Shown here: one piece after another, positions 20,944 to 29,847 of the stretch
How positions within the stretch are numbered: the first letter of the stretch is position 1
Layout of the letters: each line of letters starts with the position of its first letter
Origin: an uncultured Clostridia bacterium
GTDB lineage: Bacteria; Bacillota; Clostridia; Oscillospirales; Ruminococcaceae
DNA length: 64,000 nt
Reading direction: 5' to 3'
Assembly: GCA_947589355.1 (NCBI GenBank)
Contig: CANPZC010000005.1
Location: forward strand, 1 to 64,000
Program-made: the position numbers and the translations under genes
The notes under the pieces: model-generated
The model's database searches: none
What the model was told of the DNA's origin: nothing
The model's input: the letters and a program-made list of their open reading frames with translations, nothing else

Positions 20944-21430
20944 CACCCTCGATAACGAATATCACATACCCCGCTTCGTATTTCTTTACGATGTCGGGGT
21001 TTTTGTCTGCCTCTTCAAAAATTCTCTTTGACAGCTGCTTTGCAACATTTGCTATATCTTTCACTGCCCTTGTCTGCAAAACAGGGCATACCGGTGAGAG
21101 CGCTATAACTCTTTTGCCGTCCAGCTGCATTACTCGCAGCGGCCAAATGCTGCACTCAAACGGCTTTTTATCGCCAAGCACGCAGCCTTTGTTTTTATCC
21201 AGAAGATTGCAGCAATAAAGCTCCTCGCCGCCTATCATGGCTTTTGGCATTTTAAGTATCCGCTTGCCGTTTTCAAGATACTCAAACTGCGTATCTTCAA
21301 GCTCTTTTGCAAGTTCGTCCGTCATAACGGGCGCTTCCCAAAGGTCTGTATCATCAAAGCAGCAGCATATTCTGCATTTTGCACATTCTTCTTTTGATAA
21401 TATATCGCTGAGCATATATGTACGGCGCAC
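20933..21430 (-). CDS. YkgJ-family cysteine cluster protein
   Basis: CAKCRICCCFDDTD Cys cluster and PFECSIWPLRV. Confidence 0.75.
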   Translation of the reverse strand: MRRTYMLSDILSKEECAKCRICCCFDDTDLWEAPVMTDELAKELEDTQFEYLENGKRILKMPKAMIGGEELYCCNLLDKNKGCVLGDKKPFECSIWPLRVMQLDGKRVIALSPVCPVLQTRAVKDIANVAKQLSKRIFEEADKNPDIVKKYEAGYVIFVIEGVSQ

Positions 21431-21462
21431 GCTAAAGGCAGCGCCATTCCCTCCTAATACTA

Positions 21463-21906
21463 TTATACTATAGTAGACAGCCAGTAAATAAGCCCGTAGA
21501 CCACCGATGCAAGCGTACCGTAAAGTATTACAGGCCCGCTTATTATGAATATCTTCGCGCCAAGGCCCAGAACAAAGCCCTCAGCTTTAAATTCCACCGC
21601 CGGCGCTACCACCGAATTTGCAAAGCCCGTTATCGGCACAAGCGTTCCTGCGCCTGCGTGTTTGGCAAGCTTGCTGTAAAGCCCCAGCCCTGTAAGCAGC
21701 GCCGATATGAACACCAGCGTTACCGATGCCGCCGCCGCGCTGAGTTTTTCATCAAGCCCCAAGCTGCCATAAAGCGTTATCAGGTATTCGCCGAGCATAC
21801 ATATCAAACCGCCTATCACAAAGGCTTTCGGCACGTTTATATACGCCTTTGAACCCTCGCTTGCCTCTTTATACATCTCGTTATACTGCGATCTGCTAAG
21901 CTGCAT
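21463..21906 (-). CDS. spoVAC: stage V sporulation protein AC
   Basis: 147 aa membrane protein; SKAYINVPKAFVIGGLICMLGE and GAGTLVPITGFANSVVAPAVEFKAEGFVLGLGAKIF. Confidence 0.88.
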   Translation of the reverse strand: MQLSRSQYNEMYKEASEGSKAYINVPKAFVIGGLICMLGEYLITLYGSLGLDEKLSAAAASVTLVFISALLTGLGLYSKLAKHAGAGTLVPITGFANSVVAPAVEFKAEGFVLGLGAKIFIISGPVILYGTLASVVYGLIYWLSTIV

Positions 21907-21959
21907 AATATCTCTCCTCTAAAATAGTTTCAAAGATATTATGCCGATATGGCGGCGGT

Positions 21960-23741
21960 TTATTCAGCTTCGTCACTTTCGCTGTCGGTATTTTCTTTAT
22001 CTTCTTTTTCCTTGTCTTCCTTATCTTTTTGCGCCTGAGCGGCATCTGCCTTTTCTATTTCTTCCGCGAGTTTATCAAAGTCGGGCAGCTCATCGCGGCA
22101 TATAACTATATTGTTTGAATAAAGCTCTATCATCTTGTCGGCAGGTATAACTTCCTGCGAATAATTGCCATATTCGTCTATAACATAGCTGCCGCCCCAT
22201 ATGCCGAAGCAGCACCACAGCGTTTTTTCGTCCGCAAGCATCTGAACGTCGGGCGCATTCCCACACTCACTTAAAGCAAGCATTTTATTTGCAGAGATCC
22301 TATGCAGCGACAAAAACGCGCTAAGTTGGCTTGCACCGCCGTCGTCATAAATATCAGCCGAGATAATATCACAGTATTTGTCACCAACATACCAGTCGGG
22401 GTGCTGACCGTTCCAGATCCATATTATGTTATTAAGCCCGTGAAGCTCTGTCATTCTTCTGTACATAAGCTTCCACAGCCACATATACGCATCTTTGTCT
22501 TTGCCCCACCAGAACCAGCCGCCGCCTGCCTCGTTAAGCGGTCTGAACAGCACGGTAACGCCGTTTTCCTGCAACAGACCAAACTGCGAAGCTATGGTGT
22601 CTATGTCTTTGACTATTGCAAGGCACTGCGGTGTTATGCCGCCCTCGCTGCACATAACTTCCAGATCGCTTATAGGTATCTTAGCTATGTCAAGTTCTGT
22701 AACAGCCTGCGTTATGTCAAAGTCGGTAGTCATTTCTTCGGGTACGTCAGCCGCGCCTTTTGAATAGTAACCGCCGCTGCCCATAGGGTCTGCCCAGTGC
22801 CACACATAGCCGACCAGACCGCCGTTTTCAGCCCATTCTATGGCGTTTTCAACATCATCGGCATACGAATCGCTTTCGGTATACTGATTAAGATCGCCAA
22901 ACCTTATAGCAGGGTAATGACCGGTAAGCTTGTAAATGGCATCGGTCTCGGCAGTGGTGCTTACCGTATCATACTGACCGCTGAGCATATTCTTTCCATA
23001 GCACTGCGCAAGATAATTATACACGGCTCTTGTTTTTGCTGTAGCTTTTTTGTTTGAAAGCTGCGGCATCTCTTTATAGGTAAGATCCATTTTCGCAACG
23101 GTATCGCTGGCAGTTAACATAATGTAATCAAGCCCGACCTCGCTGTCATCAACAAGTATTCCTATGGTGCTAACGCCTGCTTCAAGGCGTATATTGTCAA
23201 AACCTATAGCCTCAAATTTGCCGCTGCCGTCGGTAGTGAAAGAACTGTACTCGCTGCCGTTTATCCAGAAAGATATATCGCTTTTCTGCTTTTCGGGCGA
23301 ATTTACCACAAGCACTATATTATAATACTGCGTTGAGGGTATCTCAGCATCATAAGACCAGCCCTCGCTTAAACCTATAAGATACTTTCCGCCGCTTGCG
23401 TTTGCATCTTCCCTCTCCGCGATATTCTCGGAGTACAGCCCCTCCTGCGCTTCGATATTCTGCGAAAACTCTACATATTCCAAAGTGCCGGCTTCTATCA
23501 CCTTTTCGGCAGATGTGGTTATCTGCTCGGGCTTTTCTTCCACGGGCGCGCTTGTAACAGGCTTGCTTTCCTGCGCGGTAGTGGCAGTGCCGCCCACATC
23601 TTCCTGCTTACTGTCAGCAGATGAAGAACTGCTGTCTTTGCCGCCGCACGAAACAAGCGATGCGCCTATCACTGCAGCCGCAAATATACTAAGTATCTTT
23701 TTAATACCTACAAAACGTATGCTTTCTGTTTTTATACGCAT
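21960..23741 (-). CDS. GH26 beta-mannanase-like lipoprotein
   Basis: lipobox SLVSCG; CBM-like N-terminal domain; TVLFRPLNEAGGGWFWWG and MLALSECG catalytic motifs. Confidence 0.88.
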   Translation of the reverse strand: MRIKTESIRFVGIKKILSIFAAAVIGASLVSCGGKDSSSSSADSKQEDVGGTATTAQESKPVTSAPVEEKPEQITTSAEKVIEAGTLEYVEFSQNIEAQEGLYSENIAEREDANASGGKYLIGLSEGWSYDAEIPSTQYYNIVLVVNSPEKQKSDISFWINGSEYSSFTTDGSGKFEAIGFDNIRLEAGVSTIGILVDDSEVGLDYIMLTASDTVAKMDLTYKEMPQLSNKKATAKTRAVYNYLAQCYGKNMLSGQYDTVSTTAETDAIYKLTGHYPAIRFGDLNQYTESDSYADDVENAIEWAENGGLVGYVWHWADPMGSGGYYSKGAADVPEEMTTDFDITQAVTELDIAKIPISDLEVMCSEGGITPQCLAIVKDIDTIASQFGLLQENGVTVLFRPLNEAGGGWFWWGKDKDAYMWLWKLMYRRMTELHGLNNIIWIWNGQHPDWYVGDKYCDIISADIYDDGGASQLSAFLSLHRISANKMLALSECGNAPDVQMLADEKTLWCCFGIWGGSYVIDEYGNYSQEVIPADKMIELYSNNIVICRDELPDFDKLAEEIEKADAAQAQKDKEDKEKEDKENTDSESDEAE

Positions 23742-23773
23742 ACTCAAAAGCTCCTCTCTTTATGCCAAAAGGG

Positions 23774-26035
23774 TCATGCCCCCGTAATGATATATTCTTT
23801 GCCTTTTTTCGCTGTAAACGATGTTACTTCGCCGTCAAAAGAAGCATCTTCGGCGTTTACGTTTAACTTGCCTGTTATCTTGCATATGCCGTCATAGTCG
23901 GCGGTTATTTTCGCTTGCAAAAGTTTTCTTTTTTCCCAACTTGCGCTTACTTTATAGCCGCCTCTCGCTCGCAGACCCTCAAAACTGCCGCTCTCCCACT
24001 GCTTTGGCAGCGCAGGCAGAAGCGTTATCTCGCCGCCCGTGCTTTGCAAAAGAGCCTCAACTATGCCTGCCGCACCGCCGAAGTTTCCGTCTATCTGAAA
24101 AGGCGGGTGGCTGTCAAGCATATTTTTGTTTGTAGAGCGTGAAAGCAACGCGGTTATGTTGTCATAGACCTGCTGAGGCTGCCACAGCCTTGCCCACATA
24201 TTTATGAGCCACGCCCTGCTCCAGCCGGTATGACCGCCGCCGTATTTCAGCCTGCGCTCCAGTGTTGCTTTTGCAGCCTCTGCAAGCTTTGGCGTTTTGC
24301 GAACGGTTATCTGCTCTGACGGATACAGCGCGAACAGTTGAGATATGTGCCTGTGACCCGGTTCTGCCTCGTCGTAGTCCTCTGCCCATTCCATTATCTG
24401 TCCGTACTTGCCTATCTGCGGTCTTGGCAGTTTATCTCTGAGCGCTATAAACCTTTCCGCGCCGTCTTTGCCCAGTATCTCAGCCGCGGTAATAACAGCT
24501 GTAAAAAGGTCATATATTATCTGGCTGTCCATAGAAGGACCCATGCAAACCGAACCTTTTACGCCGTCTTTCGTGATATATGTATTTTCGGGCGAAACCG
24601 ACGGGCAGGTAACCAGCTGACCCTTGCCGTTGTCTATAAGAAAATCTTCATAAAACTGCGCCGCTTCAAGCATAGTGCCATACTTTTCATTGAGGAAATC
24701 CTTGTCAAGCGTATACCTGTAATGCTCCCACAAATGCAGGCACAGCCACGCCGCTCCCATAGGCCACTGCGTACCGGGTGTCCACAGATCCTGCGGCGCG
24801 CAATCTCCCCAGAGGTCGGTGTTGTGGTGGCACACAAAACCTTTGCAGCCATACATAAGCCGAGCCGTTTGCCTGCCCTGCGGCCGCATTTTTTCTATAA
24901 GGTCAAAAAGCGGCTCGTGAAGATCTGACAAATCGCAGCTTTCAGCGCACCAGTAATTCATTTCGGTGTTTATGTTTATCGTGAATTTGCAGCCCCACGC
25001 AGGCCACATATCCTTGTTCCATATTCCCTGCAAATTTGCAGGCAGCGTTCCTTTTCTGCTGGAAGATATAAGCAGATATCTGCCAAAGTTGAAATACATC
25101 TCCGCCAGTTTGTTGTCGGGCGCGCCCTTTATATTTTCAAGACGTTTGTCTGTCGGCAGGCTGCTTTCACCGTTGTTGCAAAGCGTAATACTGCACCTGT
25201 CAAACAGCTCTTTGTAGTCTTTTATATGTCCATCAAGAATCTCATCAAAGCCCTTTGCCGCCGCTTTTTCGCAGATCTCTATACTTGCCGCGCGGTAGCT
25301 TTCACAGCCGTGGTAATAGCTAGTTTCGCAGGCAAAATAGATAGTCGCCTCGCTTGCGCCGTCAACGCATATATTCATGCCCTTTGCATACGGTGGCACA
25401 TCGGCTTTCACCTTAATGCAGCAGGCAAAATTTATGCCGTTTAAGCCGCCCATGCCGCCGCTGTACATAAGGGTATCATCGCTTGCGGGGCGGTTTTCGT
25501 CTATGTAGTCGTCCCTGCCGTCTAAACGAAGCGAAAAAGATACAAGCGGCTGCGTGCATTTTATGTTCACCGCAATAACTCTGTCGGGGTAAGATGCTAT
25601 AACCGTACGTGTGTATCTTGCACCCGTTTTTTCGTCTGTAAACTCCGTCACTGCCACAGCGCTTGAAATATCAAGGCTTCTGCGATACTTTGTTGTTTCG
25701 CCATCAAACGGCATATCTATATACATAGAACCAAGAGTCTGGTAATGAGGCTGATTTACGGGCGTTCCGCTAAAGCACTCGGTGACTATCTTTTCCGCTT
25801 CGGGAATTTTTCCGTCAAACAAAAGGCTGCGCACCTTGTCAAGATTTTTAAGAGCCGAGGGGTTATTGCGCTCTCTCCTGCCGCCCGACCACACGGAATC
25901 TTCATTCAGCTGTATCTCCTCGCACTTTACCCTGCCGAAAACCATTCCGCCCAGTCTGCCGTTGCCCACAGGCAGAGCTTCATTCCAGTCATTTGCTTCG
26001 CTCTCATAAAAAAGCAGCTGTGAACGCTTATCCAT
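23774..26035 (-). CDS. GH95-family alpha-L-fucosidase/galactosidase-like glycoside hydrolase
   Basis: EALPVGNGRLGGMVFG, NMLDSHPPFQIDGNFGGAAGI motifs; no signal peptide. Confidence 0.88.
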   Translation of the reverse strand: MDKRSQLLFYESEANDWNEALPVGNGRLGGMVFGRVKCEEIQLNEDSVWSGGRRERNNPSALKNLDKVRSLLFDGKIPEAEKIVTECFSGTPVNQPHYQTLGSMYIDMPFDGETTKYRRSLDISSAVAVTEFTDEKTGARYTRTVIASYPDRVIAVNIKCTQPLVSFSLRLDGRDDYIDENRPASDDTLMYSGGMGGLNGINFACCIKVKADVPPYAKGMNICVDGASEATIYFACETSYYHGCESYRAASIEICEKAAAKGFDEILDGHIKDYKELFDRCSITLCNNGESSLPTDKRLENIKGAPDNKLAEMYFNFGRYLLISSSRKGTLPANLQGIWNKDMWPAWGCKFTININTEMNYWCAESCDLSDLHEPLFDLIEKMRPQGRQTARLMYGCKGFVCHHNTDLWGDCAPQDLWTPGTQWPMGAAWLCLHLWEHYRYTLDKDFLNEKYGTMLEAAQFYEDFLIDNGKGQLVTCPSVSPENTYITKDGVKGSVCMGPSMDSQIIYDLFTAVITAAEILGKDGAERFIALRDKLPRPQIGKYGQIMEWAEDYDEAEPGHRHISQLFALYPSEQITVRKTPKLAEAAKATLERRLKYGGGHTGWSRAWLINMWARLWQPQQVYDNITALLSRSTNKNMLDSHPPFQIDGNFGGAAGIVEALLQSTGGEITLLPALPKQWESGSFEGLRARGGYKVSASWEKRKLLQAKITADYDGICKITGKLNVNAEDASFDGEVTSFTAKKGKEYIITGA

Positions 26036-26183
26036 TGCCTCACCCCCCAAGTTCTAAAAACGCAAATATATATTTAGTATAGCACATTTATGCTTAAATT
26101 GCAAGCCCTTAAATGCCGAAAAAAGGCGTGCAAAACAAAAAGCGCCTGCCAAAAGGCAGACGCACAAATGTTCATTTTTGTTG

Positions 26184-27023
26184 TTATGACAAATTTTTAA
26201 CAAGCTCGCGCTCTTTTGCCGTTTTGTAAATTGCCTCTGCAATAGCTTTTGCGTATGCATCGCAGTTATCGTCAAACAGCTTGTTATCCTGCTCGTCCTG
26301 CATAAAGCCAAGTTCCACAAGGCACGAGGGCATATTCGTTTCCCTGTTCACCTGATAATTCACATACTCGTTGCCGCGGTAGCCGAAGTTCACGCCTCTG
26401 TCCTGCGAAACGCCAACTTCTTTAAGGGCATCTAAAATATTCTGCGCCAGAGCGGTGTCATTTTCGGGCCTTTCGTTGTGTACCCACACTTCAACGCCCT
26501 GCGCTTCTCCGTCATAATAATTTCTGTGCAGAGAAACAAATATCACAGCGTTTGAATCATTAGCTATCTTGCACCTGTCGTCAAGCGTTACGTAAACGTC
26601 CTCGGTCCGTGTCATAATAACGTTTACGTTCATACTTTTCAGATACTTTTCAACGAGCTTTGCAACTCTCAGGCAGTCTTCCTTTTCATACCGCACGCCG
26701 TCAAAGTCTGTCGAGCCAACATCTTCACCGCCGTGACCTGCATCTATAACTACCGTGAACAGCGAATTATCTACAGGCTCGGCGCTCTCGGGCGTATCCT
26801 GCTGAGAAGATACCGCAGATGCATTCGCTTTAACAGCCGATGAGCTGTCGTCTTTTGAACGCGCGCCCTTTATCGCTCCCACCAGCGCGCTTATCAGCAT
26901 AACTATGCCGACTATCAGCACTATAAGAGCTGCCAAAGCAATTATTACCCTGTCCCACAGTATTTTGTATTTTTTCTTTCTGCGTGTGCCGCGGTCGGGC
27001 TGTACGTTTCTTTCCTCGTCCAT
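26184..27023 (-). CDS. N-acetylmuramoyl-L-alanine amidase (Amidase_3)
   Basis: N-terminal TM; VVIDAGHGGEDVGS, SLHRN, CLVELGFM motifs. Confidence 0.9.
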   Translation of the reverse strand: MDEERNVQPDRGTRRKKKYKILWDRVIIALAALIVLIVGIVMLISALVGAIKGARSKDDSSSAVKANASAVSSQQDTPESAEPVDNSLFTVVIDAGHGGEDVGSTDFDGVRYEKEDCLRVAKLVEKYLKSMNVNVIMTRTEDVYVTLDDRCKIANDSNAVIFVSLHRNYYDGEAQGVEVWVHNERPENDTALAQNILDALKEVGVSQDRGVNFGYRGNEYVNYQVNRETNMPSCLVELGFMQDEQDNKLFDDNCDAYAKAIAEAIYKTAKERELVKNLS

Positions 27024-27056
27024 TTTAATGTTTCTCCTTTCCTTTGTTTCTTTGTT

Positions 27057-28148
27057 CTACAATGTTTTTTCTATCTCTGTTGTTTCGTCGCAGTATTCGC
27101 AAACGGCTTGTCCGTCTTTAATAACAAAATAATGCGGCAGATATTTTTCTGTATTTGTAATGCATTTGTCGTTGCAGCATTTTATATCACTGCGCACCTC
27201 GCCTTTGAAAAGCGGCGCAGGCTTCAGGCTTTTTTCAAGTATCAGCAGAATTAGCGCCATTCTTACATACATACCGCAGTTTGCCTGCTTGAAATACATC
27301 GCTCTCGGGTCGTCGTCAACGCCTATGGTTATCTCGTCAACCCTCGGCAGCGGGTGCAAAACAACCAAGTCTTTCCTTGCCTTTTTCATCTTTTCTTCAT
27401 CGAGAACATACACATCTTTCTGCTCTAAATACTGCTGCTGCGATGCAAATCTTTCTCTTTGTATCCTCGTCATATAAAGCACGTCAAGGTCTGCAATAGC
27501 ATCTTCAAGTCTTTCTTCCTCGCGGTACTCTGCGTTGTGCTCGTCAAGTATCTTCTTTATGTAATTCGGCAGCTCCAGTTCTTTTGTAGAAATAAGCACG
27601 AACCTGTTGTCGGGCATACAGCTCATGGCTTTTATCAGCGAGTGAACAGTTCTGCCGTTTTTAAGGTCACCGCACATACCTATCGTCAGACCGCTAAGCT
27701 TCCCCTTTGTTTCATAAAGAGTGAGCAGGTCTGTAAGCGTCTGTGTCGGGTGAAGATGACCGCCGTCGCCTGCGTTGATAACCGGGCATTCTGCCGATAT
27801 CGCAGCCGCCTTTACAGCTCCCGGGCTGGGGTGGCGCATTACAAGAATATCACCGTATGTGCTGACTATTTTTGTGGTATCTTTAAGATTTTCGCCCTTT
27901 GCGACCGATGAAGTTGACGGGTTGTCAAAACCTATCAACGAACCGCCCAGCCGCAGCATTGCCGCCTGAAACGACATCTGAGTTCTCGTTGACGGCTCAT
28001 AAAAAAGCGTTGCCATTATCTTGCCTGCACACCTTTGTGTGTACCTTTCGGGGTGCTGCATTATCTCATGCGCAAGCACTACTATATCTTCCCACCAAAC
28101 GGTCGAATAATCGCTCAGATCTATAAGATCTATATATTCATCGCGCAT
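27057..28148 (-). CDS. pyrB: aspartate carbamoyltransferase catalytic chain with C-terminal PyrI-like zinc motif
   Basis: FYEPSTRTQMSFQAAM, HPTQTLTDL, HPLPRVDEI; C-terminal CCNDKCI...CEYC resembles the PyrI zinc domain. Confidence 0.92.
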   Translation of the reverse strand: MRDEYIDLIDLSDYSTVWWEDIVVLAHEIMQHPERYTQRCAGKIMATLFYEPSTRTQMSFQAAMLRLGGSLIGFDNPSTSSVAKGENLKDTTKIVSTYGDILVMRHPSPGAVKAAAISAECPVINAGDGGHLHPTQTLTDLLTLYETKGKLSGLTIGMCGDLKNGRTVHSLIKAMSCMPDNRFVLISTKELELPNYIKKILDEHNAEYREEERLEDAIADLDVLYMTRIQRERFASQQQYLEQKDVYVLDEEKMKKARKDLVVLHPLPRVDEITIGVDDDPRAMYFKQANCGMYVRMALILLILEKSLKPAPLFKGEVRSDIKCCNDKCITNTEKYLPHYFVIKDGQAVCEYCDETTEIEKTL

Positions 28149-28207
28149 ACAACCCGCTCCATTCGCTTTAATATTACATTTTATTATAACATAACTTCAC
28201 TCTTTTT

Positions 28208-28795
28208 TCAAGTACCTTTTAACGACGTTATCAGCCCTTTGTATTCCTCTGCCGACATCATTGAATTTACTATATCTAAAAGAGCTTTAGATGATACGCA
28301 TGGCACATTCAACGCCCTGCACATCTCTTCGCGCATTTTACGGCTGTTTTTGCCGCCCGAAATGCCGTCTTCAATAAACTGCTGCATAGTAACTCTGTCG
28401 CCGCTTCTTTCGCCGCTAAACTGCACGCCGCACCTTTGCAGAGCCTCACAAATAAGCTGCGGCTCAATGCCCTCAACGCCCAGCTTGCCCTCTTTAGATG
28501 GCGCGTTTTTTCTCTTTTCCTTGCCAAAAATTTCGGGCACATACGCATTATATATCTTAGCGCCCTCGCCCGCAATGCTCTTTATCCTGCCGCGTATCAT
28601 ATTGCCTGCGCTGTCGCTGTCAGTCATTATGATGATGCCCGTAGTCTTAGCGTAATGCCTTACAAGCGCCTGAATATCCTTATCTTTATATATGCCAAAA
28701 CCGTTGGTAACGATTATCACCGCATCAACTATCTGCGAGAGATGTATCTTATCATACTTGCCCTCAACTATTATCGCCTGTTCAATATGCAGCAT
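28208..28795 (-). CDS. rnmV: TOPRIM-domain protein, RNase M5-like
   Basis: QAIIVEGKYDKIHL and IIMTDSDSAGNMIRGRIK TOPRIM motifs; start MLHIEQ at 28795. Confidence 0.75.
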   Translation of the reverse strand: MLHIEQAIIVEGKYDKIHLSQIVDAVIIVTNGFGIYKDKDIQALVRHYAKTTGIIIMTDSDSAGNMIRGRIKSIAGEGAKIYNAYVPEIFGKEKRKNAPSKEGKLGVEGIEPQLICEALQRCGVQFSGERSGDRVTMQQFIEDGISGGKNSRKMREEMCRALNVPCVSSKALLDIVNSMMSAEEYKGLITSLKGT

Positions 28796-28797
28796 GG

Positions 28798-29847
28798 CTA
28801 TTTCTCCAGCATTTCGGTAATGCAGCGCTCCAGCAGTACGCGATCGTCTGTCCTCATCTGCTTTGACTGCATATCTGCCTTGGCTATCGCTGTTATACAC
28901 CTGCGTATGCGCTGTTCACTTACGCCGCGGCAGTCGTTGAAAGCGTGCCTTATCACGAATGTGCGGTTCTTGGCGTATTCAAAATCTTTAGCAATATCTT
29001 CCGCACCCTTGCCGGCAGGCATGGCAGCCTTTGCCCTGTATATATCGAGAAAAGAGCGTGCGAGGGTAGCAATAATTATCTGCGTGGGGGTCTGCATATC
29101 GTAAAGGTCGCTGACCATATTGAATGCCGCGTCGGCGTTTCGCTTCAGTATAAGCCCTGCCAGCTTGAAAACGTCAGCCTCCAGTCTGCGCGCGCACAAA
29201 AGGTCTATGTCGTCTTTCGTTATCTCTCTGCCGTCTGCGTATGCCGTAAGCTTGCTTATCTCGGAATTTATAGCCGCCTGTTCGCAGAGGCATTTTTCGG
29301 CAAGATACGCAGCGCTTTCGCCGTTTATAACGCCGCCCAGCTTTTTCACCCTTGACATAATAACTTTAGAAAGCTCCTCGGGCGTTTTATAGGCAAATTC
29401 ATAAACGTCGCCCACCTTGCCGCAGGCATTTTTCAGCTCGTTGTTCGCGGCGGTGATGTTGTTTCTGCCCTTGTATATGTCAATGCCAGTAACGTAAAAA
29501 ATAAGCACGGTGCTTTCGGGCAGGTCGCCTATCGTTTCTTTAAGATATGCCATATCATCTTTTGAAAGGCTGTCGCAGTCGGGGTCGTTTACGGTAACTA
29601 CCACCTTTTCAGAAAAGCACGGCAGCATATTGCAGCACTCCCACAGTTCTCTCACCGAAAGTTTTCTGCCGTCAAGCTTGTAAAAGTCAAGGCTTGTTTC
29701 GTCTTTGCCTGCAAGCTTAGTAACCAGCCTTTCGGTAAAAGACTGCACCGCGGCTGTGTCTTTGCCGTAAAAGTAGTACACTTTTTCAATATTGCCTGCG
29801 CGTATCTTTTTTGCAAGCTCTGCCTCACTCGTCTGAAAAGCCATCAC
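28798..29847 (-). CDS. holA: DNA polymerase III delta subunit
   Basis: KVYYFYGKD start, domain organisation and length typical of HolA; next to comEC. Confidence 0.85.
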   Translation of the reverse strand: MMAFQTSEAELAKKIRAGNIEKVYYFYGKDTAAVQSFTERLVTKLAGKDETSLDFYKLDGRKLSVRELWECCNMLPCFSEKVVVTVNDPDCDSLSKDDMAYLKETIGDLPESTVLIFYVTGIDIYKGRNNITAANNELKNACGKVGDVYEFAYKTPEELSKVIMSRVKKLGGVINGESAAYLAEKCLCEQAAINSEISKLTAYADGREITKDDIDLLCARRLEADVFKLAGLILKRNADAAFNMVSDLYDMQTPTQIIIATLARSFLDIYRAKAAMPAGKGAEDIAKDFEYAKNRTFVIRHAFNDCRGVSEQRIRRCITAIAKADMQSKQMRTDDRVLLERCITEMLEK

